Assembly (NCBI GenBank): GCA_002304935.1
Contig: DBPS01000002.1
Coordinates: 11,690-33,850, forward strand
DNA: 22,161 bases
Direction: 5' to 3'
Source of the DNA: Candidatus Humimicrobium oleiphilum
Lineage (GTDB): Bacteria; Actinomycetota; Humimicrobiia; Humimicrobiales; Humimicrobiaceae
In this document: in pieces, positions 1-8,009 of the stretch
Numbering within the stretch: position 1 is the stretch's first letter
Layout of the letters: each line of letters opens with the position of its first letter
The notes under the pieces: generated by a model
Database searches by the model: none
Seen by the model: the letters and a program-made list of their open reading frames with translations, nothing else
Told to the model about the DNA's origin: nothing
Translations under genes and position numbers: made by a program

Positions 1-14
1 CTGGGTATTTAAAA

Positions 15-49
15 GGATATCTGATATTTATATGGATATCTGATATTTA
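15..49. repeat. Two tandem copies of a 16-bp AT-rich repeat
   Basis: The 16-mer GGATATCTGATATTTA occurs exactly at 15-30 and again at 34-49, a 19-bp period. It lies just past the 3' end of the TetR-type gene. The core ATCTGATAT is nearly palindromic. Such a pair could be an operator for a gene beyond the left edge, but only the repeat itself is visible. Confidence 0.5.
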
Positions 50-72
50 GAAGATAGAAACTGATATGTTGT

Positions 73-660
73 TTACTTTAAAATACTGTCCACTATTGAA
101 GTAGCATATCTGTCTATTACAGTAAAGTCATTAAAATTCTGCCCCAGATCTTTTCCCAGGCCTTTTGTGATGATTATCGGAAAACTTATATCTGATATTA
201 ACTGGGTTACTTTTCCTGCAAGATATTGTTCATTTTTATTATTTGTCAGCTTTGAAATTATTTTTTTTAGAAACACACTGTTTTCATCAATAAGCTTTTC
301 TATAAAAATACCGGAGCTTCCTTTATTTAATATCTTGTTTGCAATAATCCATATTATTCCGGTATTTTTTGAAAGTAGTTCCATCGTGGCTTTAGACCAT
401 TCTATAAGAGTAATTTTTGTATATGAATCTTCCCTTTTTAATATGCTACTTATTTCCTGTACTTTTTCGGCAAAATATACTTCTACTTCGTTTAAAAGGT
501 TATTTGTTGATCTGAAATAATAATTAACTGCTGAAAGATTTACGTTTGCAACTTTTGAAATCTCTCTAACTGTAAATTTTACAGTACCTTTCTGTCCGAT
601 TATTTTAAGGACCGCTTTTATTATTCTTTCCCTGGTTTCCGATTTCTCTTTTTGTATCAT
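73..660 (-). CDS. TetR/AcrR-family transcriptional regulator
   Basis: Protein of 195 aa, the normal length for a one-domain TetR repressor. The N-terminal 60 residues have the family's DNA-binding pattern: a first helix (ETRERIIKAVLKIIGQKG), then TVREISKVANVNLSAVNYYF, the helix-turn-helix and its following Tyr-Tyr-Phe. The remaining part is helical and divergent, as usual for the ligand-binding and dimerisation domain, so the inducer cannot be guessed. The ATG at 658-660 has no clear Shine-Dalgarno sequence. It is transcribed leftward and faces away from the NYN gene, across a spacer of about 345 bp. It may control its own promoter or genes left of the window, near the tandem repeats at 15-49. 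Family assignment is secure and the target is unknown. Confidence 0.85.
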   Translation of the reverse strand: MIQKEKSETRERIIKAVLKIIGQKGTVKFTVREISKVANVNLSAVNYYFRSTNNLLNEVEVYFAEKVQEISSILKREDSYTKITLIEWSKATMELLSKNTGIIWIIANKILNKGSSGIFIEKLIDENSVFLKKIISKLTNNKNEQYLAGKVTQLISDISFPIIITKGLGKDLGQNFNDFTVIDRYATSIVDSILK

Positions 661-1006
661 AAATCTTTATAAAGCTGGGTTGTTAAAACATTTGCCTGGC
701 AGACATCCTAAGAAGAACATAATGGTATCATTCTGTTTTTGCCTGCGGCATCAGGTTTTATTATAGCAACAATTGCAATATATAATAAATAAAAGAATTC
801 TTTAAGTGTTCTATTAGCAATATAGAATATATTATTAACAAAAATAGCAATTTATTAATTATCAATCAAGATAGTAATATAAAAATTAAATAATTTATTA
901 TGGAAATAAAAAACTAAACTAAAATATAACTTTAAATATTAATTTATGATATTATATAAAAATATTTTTAATTTAATTATTAACTTTTGAGCCTGTATAA
1001 AATCAG
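661..1006. other. AT-rich divergent intergenic region
   Basis: There is no coding sequence in these 346 bp. They separate the leftward TetR-type gene from the rightward NYN gene. The right two thirds are very AT-rich. Apart from the extended -10 at 760-768 (-) and the TGTATAAA at 994-1001 (+), I see no strong site and no stable hairpin. Confidence 0.5.
760..768 (-). promoter_or_regulatory. Possible extended -10 promoter for the tetR-type gene
   Basis: On the minus strand the sequence TTGCTATAAT gives an extended -10 (TG-N-TATAAT), about 100 bp upstream of the TetR start. The matching -35 position reads only TTATTA, a weak match. An extended -10 can compensate for this. It is inferred from consensus only. 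Confidence 0.35.
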
Positions 1007-1489
1007 ATGAGACAATTAATAATTGACGGACATAACACAATACACAGAATACCTTTTCTCAAGAGAAAGCTTGATAAGGATCATGAGGTAGCAAGAGAAG
1101 CATTGATTAGCCTTGTTCAGAATTGGAAGTTTAAAGAAAATTATACAGGAAAAATTACTATTGTATTCGATGGTCAGGATGGTTTAATACAGCAATATAG
1201 CAATACAGGGACAATTAGAGTGGTTTATTCAGGTGCAAAAGAAAAAGCTGACAACCGTATTCTTTCTATGGTCCGGAGCAGCAGAGAAAAATCTCTTTTA
1301 ACAGTTGTCACCTGTGATGAAAAGGACATCGGGCACATATGCAGAAATCTTGGAGCAGAAGTGCGCAATCCGGATTTCTTATTAAAAAGCAAAGCAGAAA
1401 AAAGATACAGCCTGGACGATAAAAATATAGGTTATAAAGAAAAACAAGACATTGATAATTATTGTAAAAAAGCTTTCCATATTGATTAA
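1007..1489 (+). CDS. YacP-like NYN-domain (PIN-like) protein
   Basis: Protein of 160 aa. It opens with LIIDGHNTIHRIP, the first acidic motif of NYN/PIN-like nuclease folds. It continues with ITIVFDGQDG, then SGAKEKADNRIL, which carries a conserved Asp after an Ala, and TVVTCDEKDIGHICRNLGAEV. This is the arrangement seen in YacP (DUF901) proteins, some of which are ribosome-associated RNases. The acidic residues in DGHN, FDGQ, ADNR and TCDEKD are the expected metal ligands. The start must be near the first residue because the catalytic strand begins at residue 4. No Shine-Dalgarno sequence precedes the ATG. A TGTATAAA box ends 5 bp before it, so a leaderless mRNA is possible. The substrate is unknown. 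Confidence 0.75.
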   Translation: MRQLIIDGHNTIHRIPFLKRKLDKDHEVAREALISLVQNWKFKENYTGKITIVFDGQDGLIQQYSNTGTIRVVYSGAKEKADNRILSMVRSSREKSLLTVVTCDEKDIGHICRNLGAEVRNPDFLLKSKAEKRYSLDDKNIGYKEKQDIDNYCKKAFHID

Positions 1490-1498
1490 TAAAAATAC

Positions 1499-1519
1499 TA
1501 TAAAAATAATATTTTTATA
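1499..1519 (+). other. AT-only hairpin after the NYN gene
   Basis: The arms TATAAAAAT (1499-1507) and ATTTTTATA (1511-1519) form a perfect 9-bp inverted repeat with a 3-nt loop, 9 bp after the NYN stop codon. It has no G-C pair and no T-run, so it is at best a weak terminator or an mRNA 3'-end structure. Confidence 0.3.
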
Positions 1520-1675
1520 AATAAATGCTGTTTATAAATCTTCCCACTAATATGCATAGATTGGTTCTTTAGAAACAGTTTATCAACTAAATTTGCCAAT
1601 AAATATTTAGTTTTTTATAATTCATATTCATACAAAAACCTGAATTAATAATTTATATAATTCTAAGGAGGGGTT

Positions 1676-2065
1676 ATGAACACCGATTATGCATTAAATG
1701 CAGGGATCATAGTTCTTATTTTTTTTATCTGGCTGTTTGCCATGGCATTAGTAACTCTATACATAGTAAGCATGTGGAAGATTTTTGTTAAGGCCGGAAA
1801 ACCGGGCTGGGCTGCAATAATACCTGTTTACAGCACTATTGTCGAACTTGAAATCCTGGGAAGGCCATGGTGGTTTATACTTCTTATGATTTTTGTACCG
1901 ATTGCCAATATGGTTATTACAATAATATTGATGCTTGATTTCGCAAGGGTTTTTGGAAAAAGTGTTGCTTTTGCATTAGGCCTTATTTTTCTATCTGCAG
2001 TATTTATCCCTATTCTTGCTTTCAGCGATGATAAATATCTTGGACCTGATGCAACACAGATATAG
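1676..2065 (+). CDS. DUF5684-like small membrane protein
   Basis: Protein of 129 aa with about four hydrophobic segments. The central motif WKIFVKAGKPGWAAIIPVYS followed by E-LGRPWWFILL is typical of the DUF5684 family. These are small integral membrane proteins often annotated loosely, and sometimes named after a neighbouring signal peptidase. A strong Shine-Dalgarno sequence (AAGGAGGGG) sits about 7 nt upstream of the ATG, so the start is secure. The next gene lies 84 bp downstream on the same strand. Function is unknown. The family call rests on the motif and the topology. Confidence 0.65.
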   Translation: MNTDYALNAGIIVLIFFIWLFAMALVTLYIVSMWKIFVKAGKPGWAAIIPVYSTIVELEILGRPWWFILLMIFVPIANMVITIILMLDFARVFGKSVAFALGLIFLSAVFIPILAFSDDKYLGPDATQI

Positions 2066-2149
2066 GCAGCTTTTTTAAAATCACAAGTAATAAAGTATAA
2101 TTGATCGTATAAATAATATTTTGACAGTCGGTTAAAAAATAAATTTGAG

Positions 2150-2395
2150 ATGAATTCGAATTTTTCAAATCTTGGGAAAATAATAATTTTTATTGGAATC
2201 GGCATTGCAGTACTCGGAGCTATAATTTTTTTAATTTCAAAAATACCTTTTGCGGGCAGACTTCCGGGAGATATAAGCATTAAAAAGGAAAACTTCAGTT
2301 TCTATTTTCCCGTATCGACTTCTATACTCATCAGCATCATTCTTACCATGGTTATAAATGTGATACTTTTTATTATTTTCAGGATCAGAAAATAA
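2150..2395 (+). CDS. DUF2905-family membrane protein
   Basis: Protein of 81 aa with two transmembrane helices (about residues 8-30 and 55-78). Between them lies the conserved short loop IPFAGRLPGDISIKKENFSFYFP. The GRLPGDI motif and the charged segment before the second helix are the signature of DUF2905, a small bacterial membrane family without known function. The Shine-Dalgarno sequence is weak. The stop codon is 3 bp from the stop codon of the convergent oadB, with no terminator between them, so the two transcripts probably overlap at their ends. Confidence 0.75.
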   Translation: MNSNFSNLGKIIIFIGIGIAVLGAIIFLISKIPFAGRLPGDISIKKENFSFYFPVSTSILISIILTMVINVILFIIFRIRK

Positions 2396-2398
2396 ATA

Positions 2399-3535
2399 TT
2401 ATGCCAGTAGTGCCAGCAGAACGCCTGCTGCAACTGCAGAACCAATGACTCCGGCGACATTAGGCCCCATTGCATGCATAAGAAGAAAATTATTCGGACT
2501 TTCCTGGAGACCGAATTTATTCACAGTTCTTGCAGCCATGGGTACAGCCGAAACTCCGGCAGCACCAATCAGCGGATTAATCTTGTCTTTTGACAATTTG
2601 TTCAATAGTTTTGCAAGAAGAATACCTGAAGCAGTCCCTATTGCAAAAGCGAACAAACCTAGCAATATAATCCCTAGCGTTTCAAGCTTTAAAAACTTGT
2701 CAGCCTGAAGCTTTGAACCTACTGAAAGACCAAGCAGTATTGTGACAATATTCATAAGTTCGTTCTGGGCAGTTTTTGAAAGCCTGTCTGCCATGCCTGA
2801 CTCTTTTAAAAGATTCCCGAACATAAGCATTCCTATAAGAGGAGTTGCTGCCGGCAGAAGTATTATGCATAGAATGAACATCATTATCGGAAAGATAATC
2901 TTTTCCCTTTTTGAAACATATCTGAGCTGCTTCATCTCTATTTTTCTCTCAGTCTTGTTCGTAAGGGCTTTCATTATCGGAGGCTGTATTATGGGAACAA
3001 GAGCCATATAAGAGTAAGCGGCAACAGCAATAGCACCGAGTAGCTGAGGCGATAATTTTGATGCCAGAAAAATAGCAGTAGGGCCGTCTGCTCCGCCTAT
3101 TATACCAATGGAAGCTGCATCATTTAAGCTAAAATCAAAACCAAGATATCTTGAAAGAAGCAGTGCCCCGAAAAATGTTGAGAATATGCCAAACTGTGCT
3201 GCTGCCCCGAGCAGGGCAGTCTTGGGATTTGCAATAAGAGGACCGAAATCAGTCATCGCTCCTATTCCAAGGAAAATTAAAAGAGGAAAAATGGAAGTCT
3301 GTATCCCGAAATCATAAATCATTCCCAGAAAACCGGTAGTAGCAATTTCTGCTACAGGTACATTTGCAAGAATACCACCAAAACCGATTGGTATAAGAAG
3401 AAGAGGTTCAAAACCTTTTCTAATGCCAAGCCAGATCAGCAAAAGCCCTACAATTATCATCACTACCTGTCCGACTGAGAAATTGGCAAGCCCTGTAGAT
3501 TTCCATATTGTATTTAAAGAATCGAGTATATTCAA
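2399..3535 (-). CDS. oadB: Na+-transporting carboxylate decarboxylase, beta subunit (OadB-like)
   Basis: Protein of 378 aa, the usual size for OadB, MmdB and GcdB subunits. These decarboxylate carboxybiotin in the membrane and couple this to Na+ export. It is very hydrophobic, with about nine membrane segments. It carries IGAMTDFGPLIANPKTALLG (about residues 91-110), GGADGPTAIF (148-156, with the Asp of the Na+/proton site) and the C-terminal LLMHAMGPNVAGVIGSAVAAG. The start is a TTG at 3533-3535, preceded by AAAGGAAAA at suitable spacing. It is the last gene of the birA-oadG-oadA-oadB operon, 13 bp after oadA. The substrate (oxaloacetate, methylmalonyl-CoA or glutaconyl-CoA) is set by the alpha subunit, which here looks oxaloacetate- or pyruvate-type. 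Confidence 0.92.
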   Translation of the reverse strand: MNILDSLNTIWKSTGLANFSVGQVVMIIVGLLLIWLGIRKGFEPLLLIPIGFGGILANVPVAEIATTGFLGMIYDFGIQTSIFPLLIFLGIGAMTDFGPLIANPKTALLGAAAQFGIFSTFFGALLLSRYLGFDFSLNDAASIGIIGGADGPTAIFLASKLSPQLLGAIAVAAYSYMALVPIIQPPIMKALTNKTERKIEMKQLRYVSKREKIIFPIMMFILCIILLPAATPLIGMLMFGNLLKESGMADRLSKTAQNELMNIVTILLGLSVGSKLQADKFLKLETLGIILLGLFAFAIGTASGILLAKLLNKLSKDKINPLIGAAGVSAVPMAARTVNKFGLQESPNNFLLMHAMGPNVAGVIGSAVAAGVLLALLA

Positions 3536-3548
3536 CTGGTTTTCCTTT

Positions 3549-5345
3549 TTATCTGATATGAATTAATTCCTGTCCGGCATCCACTTTCTGGCCAAGAATC
3601 ACAGGAATAGAAGAAATAGTTCCGTCTATTGCTGATTTTATTTCAGTCTCCATTTTCATGGATTCAAGTATCATTACTACATCTCCTTCAGAAATAACAT
3701 CGCCGACTTTTACAAGTATATTAAAAACTGAGCCAGGTATAGGGGCTTTTATTATAACAGTATCAGCTGTATCCAGTTTTTGAGTATCCGGAACATGCTG
3801 AGGCTTCTCAACGCCTTTTTTGATGGAAAAATTATATTTTTTGCCATTGACAATCGCATTATCCCCTTCAAACGTAACAGCATATTTTTTGTTGTTAATA
3901 TTAACTGTATAGTCATCAATCTCAGATTCAACAGGTTCATCTTCTTTTTTGCGAACCATTACTTTGCCTTCACCTTTAAGGAAAGCTATACCTTTTTCCT
4001 TGCATGTCCCAGCAATAAAAATATTTTCATCTGTTATGTCTAGTCCATTTTCAATAAGCATTTTTCTGGAAGCTCCAATACCCTTTTCAGGATCTCTTTC
4101 ATCAATATCAAGAGGGCTTTCAGTTGTTTTGCACAAACCCAGCTGTTTTGAAGCAACTTCAATGATGTCATGATCAGGAGCAACAGGAGTTTTTCCGAAA
4201 TAACCAAGGACCATCTTTCCGTAACCTTCAGCTATTTTCTTCCAGTTTCCAAACATTACATTATTAAATGCCTGCTGAAAGTAAAACTGGGAAACAGGGG
4301 TAACGCTTGTGCCGAAACCGCCTTTTCTTACTACTTCACCCATTGCTGAAATAATATCAGTGAACTTCTCCATAATATTATTATCCCTCATCATCTGTGT
4401 ATTTGCTGTAAGAGCCCCGCCAGGCATGGGGAAAAATGGAATAAGCGGTTCTACTTTCTGTGCCTCAGGAGGAAAGAAATAATCTTTCATGCATTCCTTG
4501 AAAACCATCTCTGCTTTTAATATTTTATCAATATTAATGCCAAGGTTATATTCAGTTCCTTTAAGAGCATGCCACATTGTAACTATGTCTGCATGTGAAG
4601 TCCCCCCTGAAACCGGAGCCATAGTGAGATCTATCCCATCTGCTCCCGCATCAAGGGCAGCTTTGTGGCATATGACGCTGCAGCCTGCTGTTTCATGAGT
4701 ATGAAATCTTATATGAGTTCCTGCCGGAAGCATTTTCCGCGCCACTTTTATTGTCTTGTAAACTGTTGAAGGTGTCGAAGTTCCCGAAGCATCTTTAAAA
4801 CAGACAGAATGGAACGGTATTTCTGCATCCAGAATACTCCTTAAGACATTTGCATAAAATTCCGGGTCATGGGCTCCCCTGCTCCCGGGCGGAAGAGCCA
4901 TCATTGTAACAGCTATCTCATGCTCCAGTCCGGCATCGACAATGCATTTTCCGCTATAGATAAGATTGTTTACATCATTTAAAGCATCGAAATTCCTGAT
5001 TTTTGTCATACCATGCTTTTTGAAAAGCTGGGCATGAAGTTTTATCATATCCCTTGGTTGTGAGTCAAGCCCCACTACATTGACTCCCCTTGCAAGAGTC
5101 TGCAGGCTTGCATTAGGACCGGCTGCTTTTCTGAAGGCATCCATGGTCTCAAAGGCATTTTCATTACAATAGAAAAACAGGGACTGGAACATCGCTCCTC
5201 CGCCAGCCTCAAAACTGGTAATTCCTGCTTCCTTTGCTGCTTCAATTGCCGGAAGATAGTCTTTTCTTAGAACCCTGGCACCAAATACGGATTGAAACCC
5301 GTCCCTGAAAGAAAGGTCCACTACTTTGATTAATTTTTTTGCCAC
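3549..5345 (-). CDS. oadA: Oxaloacetate decarboxylase alpha / pyruvate carboxylase subunit B-like carboxyltransferase with biotin domain
   Basis: Protein of about 598 aa. The N-terminal carboxyltransferase TIM barrel has SFRDGFQS (substrate and metal Asp), VCFKDASG (the carboxylated Lys) and RFHTHETAGCS (metal His pair). A middle PYC_OADA-type region follows. The C-terminal biotinyl domain has ILESMKMETE, with the biotinylated Lys 35 residues from the end. It belongs to the EAGGGAMFQSLFFYCNE branch rather than the classical enterobacterial OadA branch. An open frame reaches a TTG at 5351, but the GGGAG ribosome site ends only 1 nt before it and stands 7 nt before the GTG at 5343-5345, so I prefer the GTG. 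With OadB and OadG adjacent it most likely works as a Na+-pumping oxaloacetate decarboxylase, or in reverse. Confidence 0.9.
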   Translation of the reverse strand: MAKKLIKVVDLSFRDGFQSVFGARVLRKDYLPAIEAAKEAGITSFEAGGGAMFQSLFFYCNENAFETMDAFRKAAGPNASLQTLARGVNVVGLDSQPRDMIKLHAQLFKKHGMTKIRNFDALNDVNNLIYSGKCIVDAGLEHEIAVTMMALPPGSRGAHDPEFYANVLRSILDAEIPFHSVCFKDASGTSTPSTVYKTIKVARKMLPAGTHIRFHTHETAGCSVICHKAALDAGADGIDLTMAPVSGGTSHADIVTMWHALKGTEYNLGINIDKILKAEMVFKECMKDYFFPPEAQKVEPLIPFFPMPGGALTANTQMMRDNNIMEKFTDIISAMGEVVRKGGFGTSVTPVSQFYFQQAFNNVMFGNWKKIAEGYGKMVLGYFGKTPVAPDHDIIEVASKQLGLCKTTESPLDIDERDPEKGIGASRKMLIENGLDITDENIFIAGTCKEKGIAFLKGEGKVMVRKKEDEPVESEIDDYTVNINNKKYAVTFEGDNAIVNGKKYNFSIKKGVEKPQHVPDTQKLDTADTVIIKAPIPGSVFNILVKVGDVISEGDVVMILESMKMETEIKSAIDGTISSIPVILGQKVDAGQELIHIR

Positions 5346-5379
5346 TTTCAAACTCCCGTTGATTTATTTTAGTGCGAAT

Positions 5380-5598
5380 TTATTTCAGCTTGAATTTTTT
5401 AATAGCTGCCACCGCCACTGCCACTTCTTCAGGAGAGGCTTCCTGACTTTTTGCTATCTCCATAGAAGAACTCTGGTTTTCTATAGGCATATATTTAATA
5501 AAGTATCTGGAGGCATACATTATTGCTACCAGAATGCCGAGAAATACAAAAACAACTGCCATTCCGATGACCATTATAATAAATCCTTCTGTTAGCAT
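5380..5598 (-). CDS. oadG: OadG-like gamma subunit of Na+ pump decarboxylase
   Basis: Protein of 72 aa with one N-terminal transmembrane helix (about residues 5-27, FIIMVIGMAVVFVFLGILVAIM). A charged linker and an Ala-rich tail ending EEVAVAVAAIKKFKLK follow. This is the OadG architecture: a membrane anchor plus a cytoplasmic tail that holds the alpha subunit to beta. It overlaps the end of the biotin ligase gene by 7 bp (ATGCTAA), and AGGAGA sits 6 nt before the ATG. OadG proteins are poorly conserved, so position and topology carry much of the weight of the call. Confidence 0.85.
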   Translation of the reverse strand: MLTEGFIIMVIGMAVVFVFLGILVAIMYASRYFIKYMPIENQSSSMEIAKSQEASPEEVAVAVAAIKKFKLK

Positions 5599-6320
5599 AT
5601 TATATCTCCTATGTTTATTGCCTCTTCTTTATTATAACAGTCAAGTATGAGCTGGCCTTTATCATCTATATCTTTTGCAATTCCGCAATATTCTTTATCC
5701 GGCAGAACAGCTCTTACTTTTTTACCGAGTACCATACTCAGCATCTTATAATTTTCTTTAATTAACAGAAATCCCTTCTTTAAAAAATCATCGTATTGAA
5801 GAAAAAACTCTTCCAGAAAAAAATCCAGAAACTCATCCCTGTCTGTTTCCCTTCCAGTCAGCATATTCAGTGATATGGCAGTCTGACTTATTTTTTTCAG
5901 TGAATCTTCATCCATATTTAAATTTACGCCTGTTCCGATTATTATTCCCTGGAAGCTTTCTCCTTTTATGACATTTTCCGTCAGTATGCCGGCGATCTTT
6001 TTTCCCAAGACAAGTATATCATTAGGCCACTTTATCTGAGTGCTAAGTCCATACTTTTTCTTAAAGACTCTGGATAATATAACTGCAGTATAGTGTACAA
6101 TTGTGTTTAACCTCTGCATATCACAAAAACTACATTTGGGCTTTAGAACAAGTGAGGCAAAAAGATTATTCTTTTCCGAATGCCAGCTTCGTCCGTTTCT
6201 ACCTCTGCCTTTAGTCTGCAAATCCGCAATTATTACAGTTTTATCTTCTATGTGTTCAATGTTCTTAACTGCATAATCATTTGTAGATTCTATTTCAGAA
6301 AAAAATATTTTTTTAATCAT
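5592..6320 (-). CDS. birA: Biotin--[acetyl-CoA-carboxylase] ligase (monofunctional BirA type)
   Basis: Protein of 242 aa that activates biotin with ATP and attaches it to the Lys of biotinyl domains. Family motifs are visible: SEIESTNDYA at the start, GRGRNGRSWHSEKNNLFASLVL (the adenylate and biotin loop), IKWPNDILVLGKKIAGIL and IIGTGVNLNMD. A short C-terminal SH3-like domain ends GIAKDIDDKGQLIL. It lacks the N-terminal winged helix of E. coli BirA, so it is an enzyme without repressor function. It is the first gene of the decarboxylase operon, so the ligase is made together with its evident substrate OadA. The ATG has only a weak ribosome site. Confidence 0.92.
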   Translation of the reverse strand: MIKKIFFSEIESTNDYAVKNIEHIEDKTVIIADLQTKGRGRNGRSWHSEKNNLFASLVLKPKCSFCDMQRLNTIVHYTAVILSRVFKKKYGLSTQIKWPNDILVLGKKIAGILTENVIKGESFQGIIIGTGVNLNMDEDSLKKISQTAISLNMLTGRETDRDEFLDFFLEEFFLQYDDFLKKGFLLIKENYKMLSMVLGKKVRAVLPDKEYCGIAKDIDDKGQLILDCYNKEEAINIGDIIC

Positions 6321-6721
6321 CTGCCTGAATAAAATTTTTATTTACCGGATTATCAGAATATCTGAGGGAATTTTTAAATAACGTCAAATCACAGATCCTT
6401 ATTTCAGGAATTCTAATAAAAAAAGATTTATTTATATAAGTGCTTCCCCTCTTTTATTGTAATTGATTTTACAAAAATATATATAATAATCAAATTTTTT
6501 AGCATATTGCAATCTGAATTATGCCAGGCTTGTTAAATAATTTATTGATTGATAAGTATGATGATTTTGCAGACAAAGTCGGCAAAACATAAAATCATAT
6601 ATTAATTTAGTTGTTACAAGCATATATTTCCATTAACTCTTGAAATCTGAATTTTAATATGTAAAATAACATGGGAAATTAATATTTACATAATATAAAA
6701 AAATTTTATGAATAAAAATAA
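6321..6721. other. Divergent spacer between birA and moeA
   Basis: These 401 bp have no coding sequence and drive two divergent operons. A palindrome with arms TCAGA and TCTGA lies at 6353-6365, near the birA side. A minus-strand TTGACG about 60-65 bp upstream of birA may be a -35 box, but the -10 is weak. The moeA side carries the promoter listed separately. I looked for a riboswitch-like leader ahead of moeA and saw none. Confidence 0.4.
6640..6667 (+). promoter_or_regulatory. Predicted sigma-70-type promoter for moeA
   Basis: TTGAAA at 6640-6645 and TAAAAT at 6662-6667 are separated by 16 bp, each one mismatch from consensus. Transcription would start near 6674, about 50 nt before the moeA ATG. 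The region is very AT-rich, so chance matches are possible. Confidence 0.4.
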
Positions 6722-7948
6722 ATGATTACTTACAAAGAAGCGCGCGATAAAGTTTTAAATAGACCCTTCAGCCAGATAAGAGAAAAGACCGGAATACTTG
6801 AAAGCCTGAACTGCATTCTTGCAGAAGATATATTCTCTTCCGATGATATCCCAGTGAATGATAATTCTGCAATGGATGGTTTTGCAGTCAATACAAAAGA
6901 TTTAAAAGGAGCAGATAAAAATAACCCTGTTATGCTCAGGATAGAGGATTTTGACATAGCAGCAGGAAATGTGGGCAAAAATATATTAAAAGATGGTTAC
7001 TGTATAAAAATAATGACAGGAGCTCCAATTCCCGAGGGCTGTGACTGTGTTGTAAAAAAAGAAGATGTCAGCATAAAAGATGACATGGCTTTTTTCAGTC
7101 AGGAGCATAAAAAACTCGATAATATCAGATTAAGAGGCGAAGACATTAAAAAAGGTTCCAGAGTTTTTTCCAAAGGCGACAAAATTACTCCTGCAGCGGT
7201 CGGGGTTCTTGCCTCTCTTGGCATAAAACAGGTATTTGTAAATAAAAGTCCTAAAATAGGGGTAATCTCTACAGGAAGCGAACTCGTCGATATTGATAAG
7301 GAAATCACTTTTGGAAAAGTAAGAGACAGCAATAGTTATTCATTATGTGCACAGATCGCTGAAACAGGAAGCAGTTATATCAGATATGGGATCATTGAAG
7401 ATGATAAAGACAAATTATGCCTGTCAATTAAAAAAGCAGTATCTGAGTGCGATATTGTTTTAATAAGCGGCGGAGTATCTGTCGGTGATTATGATTATAT
7501 AAAAGACATATTAAAAGATATGCAGGCAAATGAAATATTCTGGTCCGTAAAGCAAAAACCAGGCAAGCCGCTCGCATTTTATATCCTTGAAGATAAATTG
7601 ATTTTCGGACTACCCGGCAATCCCGTATCGGCAATGGTTTGCTTTGAGATATATATAAGGCCTTTGATAAGAAAGATAATTGGTTTTAAGGATATATTCA
7701 GGAAAAATATTAATGCAAAAATAACCCAGGAAATAAAGAATAAATCAGACAGAACAGAATTTGTAAGAGTTGTGTTATCAAAAGATAAAAACGGTAATTT
7801 TAATGCGTCAAAGACAGGAAGCCAGGGTTCAGGAATACTGACATCCATGTCCAAAGCAGACGGGTTAATAATAATAGATACGGAAAAAGGAGATTTGAAG
7901 GAAGGAGAGACAGTAAAAGTAATTTTAATAAATGAAGACATTTATTAA
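6722..7948 (+). CDS. moeA: Molybdopterin molybdenumtransferase MoeA
   Basis: Protein of 408 aa, the standard MoeA length. It hydrolyses adenylated molybdopterin and inserts molybdate, or tungstate here, into the dithiolene. Motifs in order: DDIPVNDNSAMDGFAV, IMTGAPIPEGCDCVVKKEDV, GVISTGSELV, VLISGGVSVGDYDYIKDIL (the MoCF_biosynth core), GKPLAFYI and FGLPGNPVSAMVCFEIYIRP. A C-terminal domain IV follows. The start is fixed by the family N-terminus (ITYKEARDKVL). No Shine-Dalgarno sequence is visible before the ATG. It opens the cofactor and tungstate gene set, 129 bp before the tup leader starts to fold, so tup genes may receive read-through from this gene. Confidence 0.95.
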   Translation: MITYKEARDKVLNRPFSQIREKTGILESLNCILAEDIFSSDDIPVNDNSAMDGFAVNTKDLKGADKNNPVMLRIEDFDIAAGNVGKNILKDGYCIKIMTGAPIPEGCDCVVKKEDVSIKDDMAFFSQEHKKLDNIRLRGEDIKKGSRVFSKGDKITPAAVGVLASLGIKQVFVNKSPKIGVISTGSELVDIDKEITFGKVRDSNSYSLCAQIAETGSSYIRYGIIEDDKDKLCLSIKKAVSECDIVLISGGVSVGDYDYIKDILKDMQANEIFWSVKQKPGKPLAFYILEDKLIFGLPGNPVSAMVCFEIYIRPLIRKIIGFKDIFRKNINAKITQEIKNKSDRTEFVRVVLSKDKNGNFNASKTGSQGSGILTSMSKADGLIIIDTEKGDLKEGETVKVILINEDIY

Positions 7949-7993
7949 TTAAAAAATAAATAAATAGATTTCTTCCGACTTAAAATTTCTAAA

Positions 7994-8009
7994 ACATTTT
8001 TAAAAATGT
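7994..8009. promoter_or_regulatory. Perfect 16-bp palindrome just upstream of the riboswitch
   Basis: ACATTTTTAAAAATGT reads identically on both strands. It sits between the moeA stop codon and the aptamer of the tup leader. It could be a dimeric repressor site or an 8-bp RNA hairpin capping the aptamer. An AT-rich palindrome this perfect is unlikely by chance at one given place, but its role is inferred. Confidence 0.35.

Noticed and set aside
1828..2280. 150-codon frame on the minus strand across two small membrane-protein genes.
   Set aside because: It overlaps two genes with recognisable family motifs and has no ribosome site or motif of its own.
6321..6721. Riboswitch ahead of moeA.
   Set aside because: The leader is almost pure A/T with no GC-rich paired elements. 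None of the Moco motif blocks seen at 8008-8070 is present.
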